64,000 nt of DNA. It comes from Cyathus striatus. Lineage: Eukaryota; Basidiomycota; Agaricomycetes; Agaricales; Nidulariaceae. Location: assembly GCA_025738555.1 (NCBI GenBank), contig JAOVFP010000017.1, positions 1,240,001 through 1,304,000 of the forward strand, read 5' to 3'. Both the position numbers and the translations under genes were made by a program. The notes under the pieces are model-generated. The model was given only the letters and a program-made list of their open reading frames with translations, searched no databases and was not told the origin of the DNA. Shown piece after piece: positions 11,905 through 24,576 of the stretch (position 1 is the stretch's first letter; every line of letters begins with the position of its first letter).

Positions 11905-12592
11905 ATCCAGGGTCCTAACGCCCCTCGTACCTGATAAACACACGCTGGGGTGGAGTACCATCGCAAGTGACGCCAGTGACATCCCCCTTTTTTGCAACAT
12001 GTAACATCTTCTTTTGAAACTATGGAGCTAGTTGAAGGGGAGAGCAAGAAAGATAAAACAGAACCAGCTGAAATAACTTATATAACCACGATAAGAACTA
12101 CACAAGGAAAAAGCAAGCACTGAGCAAATGAGGGTGTTTCAGAATCTGAATCACACAATTCAACCCCTGATCGGGGTGCTGCACACACTGCACTGCACCC
12201 AGAAGAAAAATTCACACATGATGGGATTGGTCTGAGATAATGACTTTGACTATGCCACCGACTTAGATGCTTCGGCCAATCGGGTTCATCCCCATCTGGA
12301 TATAGGGGAGGGCATTGATAACACCCCCACCCCGCATTGTTGATCCACATTTAACAGCATCAGATTGGTCATTCATTGTCTTATGCAAGGAAGGGTATCC
12401 ACTTTGATAATGTTTACCTCGGGCCTGTGTAGGATTTAGATGGTGTGCTTCATCAAAGGAGGAAGAAAGATCACTCCATTTGGTATTATCTACCTCAGGT
12501 TAGAGAAGGAACATGATTTTTAGCAATCATTTCGTGTATGTAGAATCAACCAGATCTTACAACAAAACAAAAAACTATCAGGATTGGCCTAA
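11905..12592. other. Non-coding, no gene recognised
   Basis: Possible distal remains of the interrupted alpha-kinase-like gene would be expected here, but I see none. From about 12,360 the sequence resembles the spacer that separates tRNA-like modules further right (acctcaggttagagaagga, atcactccatttggt). Confidence 0.35.
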
Positions 12593-13080
12593 GGCAATAT
12601 AGTTTCGAACGTTCTCTTAATGATATATGAATCAAGTACGACTCATACAGTTTAACTATACTGCTGTACATTATCTTCTTACATACATCTATTTATTACA
12701 CTCCATTCAAGGTACTTTACTAGAATAAAGCTTTTACTTATCTACAACAACAAACTCTCAAAGCAAAAATACAACACATATGGGAGTATGGCAATAGAGA
12801 GTATCGAACTCTCACTTAACGATATGAACCAAGCACGACTTCTACCGTTTAACTGTACTGCCCTACATTATTGCCTTACTTACATCTGTTTATCACACTC
12901 CATTATCAAGTTCAAGGGAAGATTCGCAGATTCACTGCAACTGTTAGGTTCAGGGTACTTCACTGGAACAATGCATAGATATAACTTCAGTGATTAGTAT
13001 GTACATTAAACAATCAGACCTCAAAAGCAAACAAGAGAATTGAGTGGACTGGTCTTTTAAGGCAATAGAGAGTATCAAAC
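12593..13080 (-). repeat. tRNA-like modules 1-3 of the array
   Basis: Read on the minus strand, 12,790-12,862 is a 73-nt tRNA-like sequence. It starts GGCAGTACAGTTAAACGG and ends GAGTTCGATACTCTCTATTG-CC. The 7-bp acceptor stem pairs (GGCAGTA with TATTGCC, one G-T), the T arm is a 5-bp stem around TTCGATA, and RNA polymerase III A-box (AGTTAAACGG) and B-box (GTTCGATAC) sequences are intact. The anticodon stem does not fold well, so I do not assign an amino acid. A more diverged copy lies at 12,593-12,665. A third begins at 13,061 and is cut at 13,080 by the next element. Confidence 0.6.
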
Positions 13081-15637
13081 GGGCTGTCAACTTTTCGAGT
13101 TACTGGTAACTCGAATGGAACTCAACTGGAACTTAAGTGGAACTCAACTTTGGAACTTACTTGTAACACGAAAAATGTAAATTGTATGGTATATGACAGA
13201 TATTCCAACACTGCTATGGATCACTAGATTAATGCTTACTCACTATTGCGCCTCGGCGCTCATTATTTCCCACGCCCCTTAATGTTGATCATTAATTTGA
13301 TGTGCCTCCATCAATTGATCAATGAGTGCTGCATGTTATTTCCGCGGCGCGTTTGATCGCATTCATGTGCCTTGTCACTGTCAAAAACAGTGAGCACCCA
13401 TTATTTTCATTCCTGGTCGAGTTTTTGGCTGATTCTTCCCAATATTTTCGTGAATACAAATGTATATTAAATACTTCTACAGTAAAGCTAAATTACCTAT
13501 AAAATAGTATGAGAAGTTGAAATTAATATTATTCTTGTTATATTTTATGTAAGCACAGTACATGATGTTTATGCAACTAAGATGTTATATTACATACAAA
13601 ATAATTAACTTCGTATTGTAAAGAAAAATCACAGGATGAATGCAAAAACTGAGAGAAGAATGTGCAAAATACATGCTCACTGTTGAGCATGATGATGGAA
13701 GTGCAACATGATCACCATCAACACATCAGAAGCAAGCAGAATTATTGGAGATTTGATGGTTGATGTGATGGCGCTATTTTTACACATGCATGGCAGCAGG
13801 GGTGGGCATGGGAAACAATGAGCTAAGGATCGCAATAGCAATGAGCATGATTGTAAAGTATGGGTTTTTTGTAATGGAATTTGAGGAACTTAAAGTAGGA
13901 ACTTAACTGGAACTTAACTGGAACTTGAATGGAACTCGACTCAAATTCGAGTGGAGTTGAGTTGTCATTTACCACTCAAAGGTAACTTGATGGTAACTCG
14001 ACTGACACTCAAATTTAGCTTAAGTGAGGAACTTAACTCCATTCGACTGACACTTGAAAAAAATTATAAGTGAGAAACTTGACTCGACTTGATGGAACTT
14101 AACTTTCACTCAAAAAAATAAGCGAGGAACTCAACTCGACTCGATGGAACTTAACTTTACTCAAGAAAACTTAACTTTTACTTGAAAAGTAAGCAAGTTC
14201 TGAAATTGTATTGTATGGAGTACCTTGCAATAATACATACAGTAGTTTGTGTTGTTTCCCGCCCCCCCACTCACTGTTTCCCATGCATATAATTCAATGT
14301 TTACTCATTTCCCATTAATTGCACATCCTCATTGTTGCCTGCACCTCCACTCATGATTTCCCACACTTCCACTTAACATATCGCGCCTACATACTTTCAT
14401 GCTCAATGTTTCCCATGCTCTGCTGCTATCATTCTGACCTCTACTCATTATTTCCCACCCTCCCGCTCATAATTTCCCATGCATTCGCTTATTATTTCTG
14501 CTGTCCACTGCTGTCTGCTTCCCACTGAGCATTTTCCATGCTTTCACTTCTCCTTAATTATTATTTCCTGCCTTCCCTTCTGCTCGCAATTTCATTATTT
14601 CCTGCCCTCCTGCTTATAGTTTCCCATGCTTCCGCTTCTGCTGCTCACTGCTGTCCGCATCCCCACTCAACATTTTCCCATGCTATCGCTTATTGTTCCG
14701 ACCTCTGTTTATTATTTCCCACTCATTTCATCATTTCCCGCCCTCCCGCTCTTATTTTCCCACGCCTCCGCTCTTATTTTCCCTCACAACTAATACACTT
14801 TTCTAAACAAATCATATAATCTGTACAAAGCATGGAACATATTATAATAAAAGACTAAATACATATATAACTCGCATTTTTATAAGTTTATTTACATTAG
14901 TACTTAGTATAATATGGCCTACTAAATGTATAGCAACTTATATTAAGTGATGCAAAAAGATTGAATTAAAAAGAGCAAGAATTGAGCTTAAAATTCAGAA
15001 AAGACCTGCTCACTGTTGAACATGATGAGCATTGGTGATAAGGAAGATAGCACATCAAAAATCACACGATGTGTTGACATTGCAGTGATGAATATTTGTG
15101 TATGATAGATGTGATGGTTCAACACTGCATGCAAACAGAAGTAAATAAAGGCGGGCAGAGTGCATGGGAAATGTAGATGAAATCAGGTGGGGTGCGGGAC
15201 AGAGCTGTGGTAGCAATAGTAGTGATTAGAAAATAGTAGTACTAGTGATTAGTTTATAGTTATTGTATAATTGAAATTTTGAAACCTGAACTTGAAGAAA
15301 CTCGAAAGGAACTCGAAAATTACTGAGGAACTTAACTCGAGAGAACTCAACTTTCAGAAAAAAATTAACAAAGAACTTAAGTTGACTCGAAAAACTTAAC
15401 TTGAGGGAACTCGACTTACACTCACTAAAAAATTAGTAAGGAACTTAACTTAACTTGAGAGAACTCAACTTTCAGAAAAGAAATTAGTGAGGAACTTAAG
15501 TCCACTCGAAAGACTTAACTTTCACTCAGATAGTAGTACCAGTAATTAGTCTATACTTACTTTACACTTGAGATTTTGAAAATTGAACTTGAAGGAACTT
15601 GACTTACACTCACTAAAAATTAGCAAGGAACTTAAGT
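13081..15637. mobile_element. 'aactcgac' element, copy A (right end lost)
   Basis: It begins GGGCTGTCAACTTTTCGAGT exactly at the break in a tRNA-like module. The ends are packed with short words of the type GGAACTTAACTCGA / TGGAACTCGACT. The middle contains a C/T-rich stretch of TTTCCCACGC-like repeats (14,250-14,780) and an AT-rich block. It aligns along nearly its whole length with copy B (17,901-20,515). The expected right terminal inverted repeat (…AGTTNGCAGCCC) is missing. No coding sequence. Confidence 0.6.
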
Positions 15638-15987
15638 ACGTGTGCAAAACCTTGTGGAGCCCTGCACCTGAAACAGTCAAGGACTGTACAGACCTCTGCC
15701 ATCACGTGCTATTGATGCATGCATCAGAAAGAGCTGGTAACTCCGGATCTATTTATAACAAGTGCTTACTAAAGATAGCACATGTCCCACAATAGTACTG
15801 TGGCCACGGAAAATATGGTGCCGCTGAAACACAGTATTAATGCATGGTTTGCCACATGGAGGATGTTCCATATCTCCCAGGTATTATCGATAGTCTTAGC
15901 AGTAGTACACTTACACTATTTACCTACACCATACAGCCGAGTCTAATTACAATATATAAGTAGTTTAGGTTAGCTAGAGGAGAGCAA
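15638..15987. other. Unassigned 350-bp stretch
   Basis: No gene or recognised repeat. It separates element copies A and C. Confidence 0.35.
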
Positions 15988-16389
15988 GGGGCCATCAACT
16001 TTTCGAGTTACTGATAAGTTATAACTTGAATGGAACTTAAGAACTCTACTTTCACTGGAAAAATATAAGGTAGTACCTTAACTTGATCTGAGGGAACTCA
16101 ACTTTCACTCAAAAATAAAATAAGCAAGGAACTTAAGTTTACTCGAGAGAACTCGACTTTCAACAAAAAAAAAGCAAGGAACTTGAGTCCACTCGAGGGA
16201 ACTCGATTTTCACAAAAAAAAAAAATCAGGGAACTCGAGTCCACTCGAAATAAGAAAATGGCCACCTTAGGAAACTTAACTTTGACTCGAAAAAGTTAAG
16301 CGAGCTCAATAGTGGAACTCAACTATAACTTAAGTGAGACTCGACTTTAACTCGAAAAACTCGACAGGAACTCGAAAAGTTTGCAGCCC
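15988..16389. mobile_element. 'aactcgac' element, copy C (400-bp MITE-like form)
   Basis: It begins GGGCCATCAACTTTTCGAGT and ends ACTCGAAAAGTTTGCAGCCC. The reverse complement of the end (GGGCTGCAAACTTTTCGAGT) matches the start, so the copy has both terminal inverted repeats. The interior is almost entirely the AACTCGAC-type word array. This is a short deletion form of the family. Confidence 0.6.
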
Positions 16390-16645
16390 ATTTAGTAAAC
16401 AGACTCTACTTATTACTCGCTCGGCATAGGTATGCCCCGTCGTCGTCGTCAGGGAGGAGAAGGAATGAAGATCATTCCATTTGGTTTGTTCAGGTATTCC
16501 ATTATCTACTTGAAGTTAGAGAAGGAGCGTGATTTTTGTGTTTGTTGTTGGATATCTGAGTAGGCATAAATTCAACGATTATATATACTTAAAAACGATC
16601 AGATCTCAAAACAAAACAAAAGTTACAGACACCTTAAAGCCATAA

Positions 16646-17830
16646 AGCAATAGAGGGTCATTCAACGATATGAACCAAGTATGACTCATACCATTTAACC
16701 TATCCTGCCTTACATTATCAACTTACTTACATATATTTATTACACTCCATTGCCTATCAAATTAATCGTGTTAGAAGCTTCGCTTTTTACCGCAAGTGTA
16801 GTTCAAAGTACTTCACTAGAAGAATGAAAATCACTCTATTTAGTTTACTGTGGACCCGGGGGTTCTATTACCTATCTACAAGGCTCAAGTTATCGTGTAT
16901 GTACATGAAATAACGGGCTCTCGAAACGAAAAAAAGCTATGGTTGTGATCGCCTTATGACAATAGAGAGTATCGAACTCTTGCTTAACGATATGAACCAA
17001 GTATGACTTCTACCGTTTAATTGTACTGCCCTACATTATCGCCTTACTTACATCTATTTATTACATTCCATTATCAAAGTAAGTAACTGTGGTTCAAAGG
17101 AAGATTCACTGATTCACTGCAACTGTTCGATTCAGGGTACTTCACTGGAAGAATGACTTTAACCGTTAGTATGTACATTGAACAACCAGATCTCAAACTA
17201 AAACAAAAAATTGCCTCAGTAGAGGTGACCCATGAAGGCAGTAGATAGTATCGAACTCTCACTTAACAATATGAACCAAGTACGGCTCATACAGTTTAAC
17301 TATACTGCCGTACATTACCTTCTTACATACGTCTATTTATTACACTCCGTTCAAGGTACTTTACTAGAAGAACGAAAATCACTTCGTTTTGCTCGTTGTC
17401 CTAGGGGCTCTATTACTTATCTGCAGGCACAGGTTCATACATGAAACAACGAGTTCTTGAAGCAAAAATATATAAACCACTGGAACATGGCAATAGAAAG
17501 TATTAAACTCTTGCTCAACGACATGAACCAAGTACAACTTCTACCGTTTAACTGTACTGCCCTACATTGTCACCTTACTTGCATCCATTTATTACACTCC
17601 GTTTAATCATCAAAGTTACTGTGGTTCAAGGGAGGATTCACTGCAACTGTTCGATTCAGGGTACTTCACTGGAACAATGAGTAGACATAACTTCAACGAT
17701 TAGTATGTACATTAAACAACCAGATCTCAAACCATAATAAAAAATTGCCTAGTAGTGCCATATTAAGGCAGTAGAGAGTATCGAACTCTCACTCAACAAT
17801 ATGAACCAAGTACGACTCTAACAATTTAAT
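16646..17830 (-). repeat. tRNA-like modules 4-8 of the array
   Basis: Five modules on the minus strand lie at 16,646-16,709, 16,958-17,030, 17,237-17,309, 17,489-17,561 and 17,767-about 17,830 (last one incomplete). Starts are about 250-310 bp apart, and the intervening sequence is itself conserved (ttacatctatttattacact, ggtacttcactggaagaatg, aaaatcactccatttggttt), so the repeating unit is the module plus spacer. B-box GAGTTCGATAC is kept in modules 5, 6 and 8. Confidence 0.6.
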
Positions 17831-17900
17831 GTTTCAAGTCTCGTAGTTTACTAGTAATCATACAGTAGCACCATCAGTACTTCACTGGCACAATGGGTAA

Positions 17901-20515
17901 GGGCCGTCAACTTTTCGAGTTACCGGTAACTCGAACGGAACCCGAAAGGAACCTGAGTGGAACCCAACTTAGGAACTCACCTGTAACTCGAAAAATGTAA
18001 ATTGGCTTGATTTGTATCGTATATCACAGACATTCTGACCCTGCTATGGATTACTAGATTAATGCTCACTCGCTGTTGCGCCTCGGCGCTCATTATTTCC
18101 CATGCCCCTGAATGTTGATCATTAATTTGATCTGATGCTTCTCCCTCCATCAAATTGATCAAAGAGTGCCGCACGTTGTTTTCCACGGCGCGCTTGATCA
18201 CATTCATATGCCTCATCATCGTTATAAACAGTGAGCACCCATTATTTTCATTTCTGGTCGAGTTATTGGACAATTCCTCTCAATTTTTTTGTGAATATGA
18301 ATGTATATTAAATGCTTCTACAGTACAGCTAAATTACCTATGAAATAGTATGAAAAGTTTACATTATTATTATTAATGTTATATTACATACAAAATAACT
18401 AACTTTATATTGTAAAAAAAAATCACAGGAAGAATCCAAAAACTGAGAGAAGAATGCACAAAATACGTGCTCACTGTTGAACATGATGATGGAAGAAGTG
18501 CAATGTGATCACCATCAATGCATCAGAAACGAGTGGAGTTATCGGGGATTTGATGGCTGATGTGATGGCACTATTTTTACACATCCGTGGCAGCAGGGGT
18601 GGGCGTGGGAAACAACGAGGTAAGGGATTGCGATAACAATGAGCATGATTGTACTATGGGTTTTTTGTAATGGAATTTGAGAAACTTAATATAGGAACTT
18701 AACTGGAACTCGAATGGAACTTGACCCAAATTCGAGTGTCCTTGAGTGTCAATTTACCACTCGAAGGTAACTCAATGGTAACTTAACTGACACTCGAATT
18801 TAGGAACTTAACACCACTCGAAAAAAAATAAGCGAGGAACTCAACTCGACTCAATGGAACTTAACTTTTACTCAAAAAAATATGCGAGAAACTTAACTTT
18901 ACTTAACTTTTACTCGAAAAATAAGCAAGTTGTATACCTGTATTGTATGAGAACCTTACAGTAATTATACAGTAGTTTGTGTTGTTTCCCACCCCTCCGC
19001 TCACTGTTTCCCACGTATATAATTCAATGTTTACTCATTTCCCATTAATTGCACATCCTCATTGTTGCCCGCACCTCCGCTCATAATTTCCCACGCATCT
19101 GCTTAACATATCGCGCCAACATACTTTCGCGCTCAATGTTTCCCACGCTCTGCTGCTATCATTCTGACCTCTACTCATTATTTCCCGCCCTCCCGCTCAT
19201 TATTTCCCATGCATCCGCTTACTATTTCTGCTGTCCACTGCTGTTCACTTCCCGCTCAGCATTTCCCACGCTTTCGCTTCTCCTTTAATTATTATTTCCT
19301 GCCCTCCCTTCCGCCCCCAATTTCCCATGCATTCCATCATTTCCCGCCCTCCCGTTCATAGTTTCCCACGCTTCCGCTTTCACTTCTGATGCTCACTGGG
19401 TGTTCGCATTTATTTCCCACGCCTCCGCTTCTGCTGTTCACTGCTGTCTGCATCCCCGCTCAATATTTTCCCGTGCTATCGCTTATTGTTCAGACCTCTG
19501 TTTATTATTTCCCACTCATTTCATCATTTCCCACTCATTTCATCATTTCCCGCCCTCCCGCTCTTATTTTCCCACGCCTCCGCTCTTATTTTCCTTCACA
19601 ACTAATACACTTTTCTACACAAATCATATAATCTGTGCAAAGCATGGAACATATTATAATAAAAGACTAAATACATATATAACTCGCATTTTTATAAGTT
19701 TATGTACATTAGTACTTAGTATAATATGGTCTACTAGATGTATAACAACTTATATTAAGTGATGCAAAAAGACTGTAATAAAAAGAGCAAGAATTGAGCT
19801 TAAAATTCAGAAAAGACTTGCTCACTGTTGAGCATGATGAGCATTGATGATAAGGAAGAGTGCACATCAAAAATCACACGATGTGTTGATGTCGCAGTGA
19901 TGAATATTTGTTTATGATAGATGTGATCGTTCAATACTGCACGTAAACAGAAGTAAATAAAGGCGGGCAGAGTGCGTGGGAAATGTCGATGAAATCAGGC
20001 AGGGTGCGGGACAGAGCTGTGGTAGCAATAGTAGTGATTAGCAAATAGTAGTACTAGTGATTAGTTTATAGTTACTGTATAGTTGAAATTTTGAAACTCG
20101 AACTTGAGGGAACTCGAAAAATTAGCGAGGAACTTAACTCGAGAGAACTCAACTTCAGAAAAAAATTAACAAAGAACTTAAGTCAATTCGAAAAACTTAA
20201 CTTGAGGGAACTCAACTTACACTCACTCAGATAGTAGTACTAGTAATTAGTTTTTACTTTACACTTGAAATTTTGAAAATTGAACTTGAGGGAACTCGAA
20301 AAATTAGTGAGGAACTTAACTCGAGAGAACTTAACTTTCAGAGAATTAATTAGCGAGGAACTTAAGTCGACTCGAAAAACTTAACTTTCACTGAATAAAA
20401 ATAAGCGGGGCCAAAGTGGAACTTAACTATAACTCAACTGGAACTTAACTTTGACTCGACTAGAACTTAACTTTGACTCGAAAAACTTAAGGGGAACTCG
20501 AAATGTTAGCAGCCC
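17901..20515. mobile_element. 'aactcgac' element, copy B (complete)
   Basis: It begins GGGCCGTCAACTTTTCGAGT and ends ACTCGAAATGTTAGCAGCCC, an inverted-repeat pair. It is about 2.6 kb, collinear with copy A: word array, short AT block, TTTCCCACGC-rich stretch at about 18,980-19,600, AT block, word array. No transposase frame, so it is non-autonomous. No clear target-site duplication was found. Confidence 0.65.
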
Positions 20516-20539
20516 ATTGCAGCATTGGGATTATCGTAA

Positions 20540-20600
20540 GGCAGTAATAGTATCAAACTCTCACTCAAGGTATTATATATTACAGCTTGACCATACTGCC
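20540..20600 (-). repeat. tRNA-like module 9 (decayed)
   Basis: On the minus strand the outer ends GGCAGTATGG and CTTACTGCC-like sequence are recognisable with a weak TTTGATAC B-box, but the centre is shortened. Confidence 0.4.
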
Positions 20601-20890
20601 ATACATTATAGTCTTATTTGGATATATTTAACTTACTATAGTGGAAATTTCACTATTTCACTGCAAATATAACTGGAGGTGCGTACTTGGTGGAGAAATG
20701 AAGATTGCTCCATTTGGTTTGTTCTAGTGTTCTATTATCTACCTGAGGTTGGAGAAATAGTGTGATTTTTCAGCTCGTTGTCGGAATCATTTCGCATATG
20801 TAGAAACAACCAGATATCACAGCAAAAAAAAAAAAAAATAGAGGACAGGGCTTTGGTAAATGCAATACAAGGAGTCGTGGCTATCATCAT

Positions 20891-21981
20891 GATTGATCGC
20901 TGTCGGTAAGCAGCGGGGGTGCGCAATGTTTCACCACCGGGAGCTTGATTGATTGCAATTTGAGTTGGCGCAATCAATGTATTCCTCTGAAATCAATTAT
21001 AAGTATGTAGTTTGAAATCATTGAATATATAATTGGGATCTATCATGTGAAGTACGAAATCATTGAATATAAGTATAGTTGGGATCTATTATCCAAAGTG
21101 CGAAATCATTCAATAAATGGAATCAATACTGTGTCCGAATTGAAATCAATACCATAACTGAATCAATAAAAATCAAATCAATGGGAAATGTAATGAATCC
21201 TTTCAAATAAATGGTCCCCAACGATGATACCCACGTGTAAGTAGGGTTTTTAACCATATGTACTTAACTGGTAGGCTATTCGGTCTTGTATAGGTAACGT
21301 GCTTCACTTTATTTAACCTCTATTTGACTACTACTACTATGGACTTTGTGAAATGAAGCATGTTCCCTTATGTCTTCATGTACACATTGCCACAGTAGTT
21401 CAATACATGATTAAGCTAAATACGAGTTCTAACATTATTTAGTGTTTAAATACAATAATTTTATAAATTATCTAGCAGGAAACATGTAGATGAAGGGGAA
21501 GGAACACGGAAGTCTTTATTTCACAAAGTCCGTAGTAGTGGTAGTCAAATAGAGGTTAAATAAAGTGAAGCGCGTTACCTATACAAGACCGAATAGCCTA
21601 CCAGTTAAGTACATATGGTTAAAAACCCTACTTACACGTGGGTATCATCGTTGGGGACCATTTATTTGAAAGGATTCATTACATTTCCCATTGATTTGAT
21701 TTTTATTGATTCAGTTACGGTATTGATTTCAATTCGGACACAGTATTGATTCCGTTTATTGAATGATTTCGCACTTTGGATAATAGATCCCAACTATACT
21801 TATATTCAATGATTTCGTACTTCACATGATAGATCCCAATTATATATTCAATGATTTCAAACTACATACTTATAATTGATTTCAGAGGAATACATTGATT
21901 GCGCCAACTCAAATTGCAATCAATCAAGCTCCCGGTGGTGAAACATTGCGCACCCCCGCTGCTTACCGACAGCGATCAATC
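20891..21981. mobile_element. 1.1-kb near-perfect palindromic element
   Basis: Two arms of almost 500 bp (20,891 to about 21,390 and about 21,481 to 21,981) are nearly identical reverse complements, leaving a spacer under 100 bp. The outer end is GATTGATCGCTGTCGGTAAG. Inside the arms the words GAAATCATTGAATATA and TGATTTCAA-like repeats recur. Transcribed or single-stranded, it would form one very long hairpin. The arms encode the same meaningless peptide on opposite strands, which is a consequence of the symmetry and not a gene. Confidence 0.75.
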
Positions 21982-21999
21982 GCAAAGACAGCCACTGGT

Positions 22000-24281
22000 G
22001 ATACAAGGCATCGAACTCTCGCTCAACAACACGAGCTAATTACAATTTATATCATTTTACTATACTGCCGTACATTATCTTCTTACATACATCTATTTAT
22101 TACACTCCATTCAAGGTACTTTACTAGAAGAATGAAAATCACTTCGATTAGTTTGTTTAGGCCTGTGTGGGTTCTATTACCTATCTGCAGGCTCAGATTG
22201 GCATGTATCATTGTACATGAAACAATGGCTTCTTGAAGCCAAAACATGGTTTGTGTCGGGAAGGATCATAGAGTATCGAACTCTCACTCAATGATAAGTA
22301 TGAGCTATGAGTCAAACAACTTGACTACACTGCCTTCTATTTTACTTAGATCCAATTAACAGACTTGATTACTACCTATTGCTCAGTTGGCTGTTTCACT
22401 TCAATTATTATTCAATGCTTTCTTGGATGAGAAATGAAGGTCGCTCCATTTGGTTTGTTGGAATGTTCTATTGACCTCGGGTTGGTGGGTGATGTCTTCA
22501 ATGCATGGTGTTGATTCTTGGTTCAATGTCGGAGTCCTTTGTGCATGTATGTAGATTCTAGAAACAATCAGATCTCGAAATAACACTTGCAAAAAGTTGC
22601 ATACATGGCGACCAAGGCAATAGAGAGTATTGAACTCTTGCTAAATGATAAAGTATGAACAAACTACTATTAATACGAGTCATGCAACCTGACTATACTG
22701 CCATTCATAACTATTTTACTTGGATCTGCTGTTTCACATCAATCATTATTCGAGGTGCTTTCTTCGAGGATGAATGAAGATCGCTTCATTTGGTATGGTC
22801 TAGTGTTCCATTGACCTCAGGTTGGAGTCTTGGAGAATGGTGGTTGGAGCGTGATTTTTGGATTCATTGTCCGATATCTGTGTAGGCATAAATTTCATAA
22901 ATTTAACGGTCATGTATCTACATGAAACAACCAGAACTCAAAACAAAAAAGAAAATTGCAAATCTAGCTCTAGCGTAAGGCAATAAAGAGTGTCGAACTC
23001 TCGCTCAACGATATGAACCATACATAAAACTTGTTCAATGAGACTATATAGCCATGTATTAAAGTCTTACGTACATCTATGTATTACACCCTGTTATCAA
23101 AGAATTCGTTCTTAAGCTTCAATTATACCACCAGAAAAATGAAAATCACTCTGTTTTTTTAATTGTAGCCTGGAGGGTTATATTACATATTTACAGGCTC
23201 GAACAACGAGCTCTCGAAGCCTGAAAAGTTTCAGAATTTTCACTATTGGCAATAGAGAATATCCAACTCCCAATCAGTGGTACAAACCAAGTACTACTCA
23301 TACATTTAGGTTAAACTGCCATGCATTATCATCTAACTCTTACATCTATTTATTAAAACTCATTCTCGAAGTAACAGCACTATTGGAATTTTCATTCAAT
23401 GTACTTCACTGGGGGAGTAAATCACTCCATTTTGTTTGTTGAGTCGCGGGGATATCTACAAGTTGAAGTTCGTATGTACATGTATGAAACAAACAAAAAA
23501 AGGTTTCAGAATTATGGCCATTGGCAATAGAAAGTATTGCCGATACACGTCATACATATTGCAACTCGACTATACTACCATACATAGATCTAGGAAACAG
23601 ACTTAACTTACTCACATTGTAAAACTAGCAATAGTACTTATTGTTGTGATTAAAGATGCTTCACTAGAGAAGGAATGAGATCACTCCTTTTTTTGTTGAG
23701 GTATTTTTATTGTTTATCTACCTCAGATTGAAGAATACTTAATAGTGTCGAAGTATGATTTTTTGCCTTGTAGAGCAGGCATTCTGCCTGCACCGCAAAA
23801 TGCGGGTTTCGTTCCTTTTCATTACCGCTGCCTCATTACCTACACACTGTCATTCACACATTCTGAGAACACGGCTTCGCTTTCCCCCTTACTTCACCTC
23901 ATTTTCGTGTTCGCAAGGACTGGAGGTTGGACGGATGTGCCAACCACTCGCACTCTTTCTTTGTCGAGAAGATACCTGCAAGCGGTACTCCTCCTCTTCA
24001 GCCTCGTTTTTTGGGGTTACTTATTGGAGTGCATAACTTTGATGTTTCGTGTATGGACGTGAAACAAAGAGTTCTCAAAATCAAACAAACCTGGGCAGGT
24101 GGTGTTACTTATTTGAGTAGGCATAAATATTATATTCACGTTCGTATATGCATATAAAACAACAAGCTTCCGCTTCTGAAGGAAAACAATTTAACCTCCG
24201 TCTCAGCTTTTGAAGGCACTAGAGAGTACGGAATTCTCGCCTTCGGGTCTGGCTTACAACCTTCATACTTATTACACTGCC
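22000..24281 (-). repeat. tRNA-like modules 10-16 of the array
   Basis: Minus-strand modules end or start near 22,069, 22,262-22,334, 22,616-22,702, 22,979-23,053, 23,248-23,320, 23,523-23,580 and 24,214-24,281. Spacing is mostly 265-360 bp, with conserved spacer sequence between. Modules become more diverged to the right. The last ones keep the outer GGCAGT...TTGCC frame and a recognisable T-arm only. The array stops about 300 bp before the membrane-protein gene. Confidence 0.55.
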
Positions 24282-24576
24282 AATCGCTTCCCAGTGCGCA
24301 GATTAATGACAACTACCCTTACGTACTTACAGCGGTTCTCCAAAAAAGCCGATACACACATGGTCAACCTTAGCAACTGAAAACAGAGGTTACGTACATA
24401 AGCTTACCTAATGCGATGCGCTCAAACATCCAATTTTTGAAACTAACCGAGTACTCCGTCACTGTGCAATCGTGTCGAATTGTGGAACTCCCTTGAGAAC
24501 CATAGGGCATAATCTTGAATCGAAGACGGTTGTCGATATGATCCTTACTCGCTTAAGTTTCCAACCTTGATACTTA

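Noticed and set aside
20735..22236. Same peptide encoded on both strands (IAPTQIAINQAPGGETLRTP)
   Set aside because: It is a consequence of the long palindrome, with no similarity to a known protein.
23745..24157. Overlapping forward frames near 23.8-24.1 kb
   Set aside because: They fall in spacer sequence of the tRNA-like array and have no consistent splice pattern or motif.
12593..24281. Functional tRNA genes
   Set aside because: Acceptor and T arms pair, but the anticodon arm does not and the copies are diverged and tandem, so I call them tRNA-like repeats.
12593..24281. CRISPR-like regular repeats
   Set aside because: Units are about 270 bp with conserved spacers, in a eukaryotic genome with spliceosomal introns, and lack the short repeat/unique spacer pattern.
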